DNA of 14,393 bases from JAVWMQ01 sp036637375 (GTDB lineage: Bacteria; Bacillota; Clostridia; Peptostreptococcales; Anaerovoracaceae). The stretch lies in the NCBI GenBank assembly GCA_036637375.1, contig JAVWMQ010000041.1, positions 1 through 14,393 on the forward strand, written 5' to 3'. The translations under genes were made by a program, and so were the position numbers. Below the pieces are notes generated by a model. That model ran no database searches, was not told the origin of the DNA, and worked only from the letters and a program-made list of their open reading frames with translations. This document shows, one piece after another, positions 13,182 through 14,393 of the stretch; within the stretch, counting starts at the first letter, position 1, and every line of letters begins with the position of its first letter.

Positions 13182-14321
13182 ATGAACTTTGAAGTTTCCA
13201 AAGAGGAAAAATTATTAAGAACTAGTGCGAAGGAATTTACAAAGAAATATCTTGCAGAGATTTCTTTTGGCATGGATAAAACTGGAGAATTTCCAGCAAA
13301 TATAATTGACGAAATGGCAAAAGCTGATTACTTAGGAATTACAATACCAGAAGAATTTGGTGGACTAGGACTAGATGCAGTTAGCCTTGCAATTGTAGCT
13401 GAAGAACTAGGCAAAGAGTGTGCTTCAATTGGTGCAACTCTAATTGGTCACCTTGCTTTATGTGCAAATGCAATTGCGAAATACGGTACAAAAACTGTTA
13501 AAGAAACATACCTGCCTAAACTAGCTAAAGGCGAAATCCTAGGTGGATTTGCAACAGCAGAAATTGGCGCTTCTGTTGGAAGTGGTCAAGACAAACTTGT
13601 TATTACAAAAGATGGAGACAGTTATATTCTAAATGGCACAAAGTATTTTGTTGCTAATGGTGGAGTTGCAGGTGCTTATGTAGTTGCAGGTATCATGGAC
13701 GAAGAACTTGGTGCAAAGAGCCTTACTGCATTAGTTGTAGATGGCGCAACAGATGGAATTACTGTTGAAGCAGATGTAGATAAATTAGGAGTACGCTCAT
13801 ACAAAACAGCAACACTTTCATTCAAAGATGTAAGAGTACCTCTTGATAATCTTCTTGGAGAAGAGTGCAAAGCAAAATCAGTTCTTAGCGATGTAAAAGC
13901 ACTAGGAGATATTATTTCAGGTGCAGTTGCAGTTGGTATTGCCAAAAATGCAATTGAAACTTGTATTGAACATACTAATACTAGAGTACAGTTTGGAGCT
14001 CCAATTGGAAAAATTCAAGCAGTTATTAAATTATTAGCTGATATGGATGCTAGAAGATTTGCTCTTGAATCTGTTACATACAGAGTAGCACAAACTTACG
14101 CAGTAGGTGGTGACTATGAGTATGAAGCAGCGTTACTAAAAGACTTTGCTATTAAACCATGTTTTGAAATCGTAACTAATGCGGTTCAAATTCACGGTGG
14201 AACAGGATACAGCAGAGAATCACATATTGAAAGACTTTTCAGAGATATGAAAGCATTCTTCATTATTGAAGATATGTCAGAAATGCCTGAACTTGTTATT
14301 TCAAAAGCATTAAACAGATAA
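13182..14321 (+). CDS. Acyl-CoA dehydrogenase, divergent partner subunit
   Basis: Also 379 residues and of the same fold, but divergent at the active site. The flavin loop reads TAEIGASVGSGQ (125-136) rather than TEPGAGSD, and the catalytic segment reads IIEDMSEM (361-368) rather than IYEGTSEI; a Glu remains at 363 but the following Gly-Thr is lost. In contrast, the adenine-side FAD contacts are canonical: RVQFGAPIGKIQ (268-279) and QIHGGTGY (336-343). In homotetrameric relatives these contacts reach into the FAD site of the neighbouring chain. It starts at ATG 13182 after a full AAGGAGGT (13166-13173), 21 bases after the first dehydrogenase, so both are made together. I infer a non-catalytic or altered partner of a heteromer. 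A separate enzyme with unusual specificity is the alternative. Confidence 0.9.
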   Translation: MNFEVSKEEKLLRTSAKEFTKKYLAEISFGMDKTGEFPANIIDEMAKADYLGITIPEEFGGLGLDAVSLAIVAEELGKECASIGATLIGHLALCANAIAKYGTKTVKETYLPKLAKGEILGGFATAEIGASVGSGQDKLVITKDGDSYILNGTKYFVANGGVAGAYVVAGIMDEELGAKSLTALVVDGATDGITVEADVDKLGVRSYKTATLSFKDVRVPLDNLLGEECKAKSVLSDVKALGDIISGAVAVGIAKNAIETCIEHTNTRVQFGAPIGKIQAVIKLLADMDARRFALESVTYRVAQTYAVGGDYEYEAALLKDFAIKPCFEIVTNAVQIHGGTGYSRESHIERLFRDMKAFFIIEDMSEMPELVISKALNR

Positions 14322-14357
14322 ATGTTATAAGTATATATATTTAAGGAGGCGTACAGA

Positions 14358-14393
14358 ATGAACATTTTAAGTAATTTCCAGTATCATGCACCT
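14358..14393 (+). CDS. Start of a third operon gene (cut by window end)
   Basis: ATG 14358 follows AAGGAGG (14343-14349) and opens a frame reading MNILSNFQYHAP up to the window edge. It lies 36 bases after the second dehydrogenase with no terminator between, so it belongs to the same operon. Twelve residues are too few for a firm call. The F-x-Y-x-x-P pattern is reminiscent of the N-terminus of FAD-binding subunits of the xanthine dehydrogenase/CoxM type, but this is only a hint. Confidence 0.6.
   Translation, partial: MNILSNFQYHAP

Noticed and set aside
13676..13945. Minus-strand frame within the second dehydrogenase, and similar antisense frames over other genes
   Set aside because: These are shadows of strongly supported genes, with low-complexity Ser/Thr-rich products and no start signals.

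Overview
The window reads as chromosomal DNA from a low-GC, strictly anaerobic Firmicute of the class Clostridia. The support is strong AGGAGG-type ribosome binding sites, AT-rich intergenic DNA, a Firmicutes-type LexA box, ferredoxin and iron-sulfur flavoproteins, a sigma-54 activator next to acyl-CoA dehydrogenases, and a candidate guanidine-IV riboswitch before a MATE transporter. I cannot name a genus. No tRNA, rRNA, CRISPR array or insertion sequence was seen.

Layout. 1-120: tail of an unseen upstream unit ending in an intrinsic terminator. 282-1669: two nuclease-like genes, an EVE-like/HNH protein and a small PD-(D/E)XK-like protein, possibly a defence pair. 1717-3943: an SOS unit in which a perfect GAAC-N4-GTTC LexA box overlaps the -35 of a strong promoter driving a Y-family polymerase with a C-terminal clamp-binding motif, an overlapping YolD-like gene and a 52-residue acidic protein. 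4003-6826: a detoxification neighbourhood with a nitroreductase, a convergent type A chloramphenicol acetyltransferase, and a MepA-like MATE exporter behind a two-hairpin leader that looks like a guanidine-IV ON switch.

6837-9330: a compact redox operon of 2[4Fe-4S] ferredoxin, NapH-like membrane Fe-S protein, ArsR-family regulator, iron-sulfur-flavoprotein-like protein and flavodoxin-fold protein with a membrane tail. Its promoter has a 13-2-13 inverted repeat covering the -10 box. The regulator carries Cys28 and Cys94, spaced exactly like the sensing pair of the persulfide sensors SqrR and BigR. I infer an autoregulated, thiol- or sulfide-responsive membrane electron-transfer module. It is the best candidate here for a little-described system.

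9366-10124 (minus): secreted N-acetylmuramoyl-L-alanine amidase, convergent with the redox operon across a shared terminator. 10293-14393: a PAS/AAA+/Fis-type sigma-54 activator, a 312-base gap with its terminator, repeated TGTAAAC elements and a textbook -24/-12 promoter, then two 379-residue acyl-CoA dehydrogenases and the first 12 codons of a third gene. The two dehydrogenases have complementary sets of conserved motifs, suggesting an obligate heteromer.
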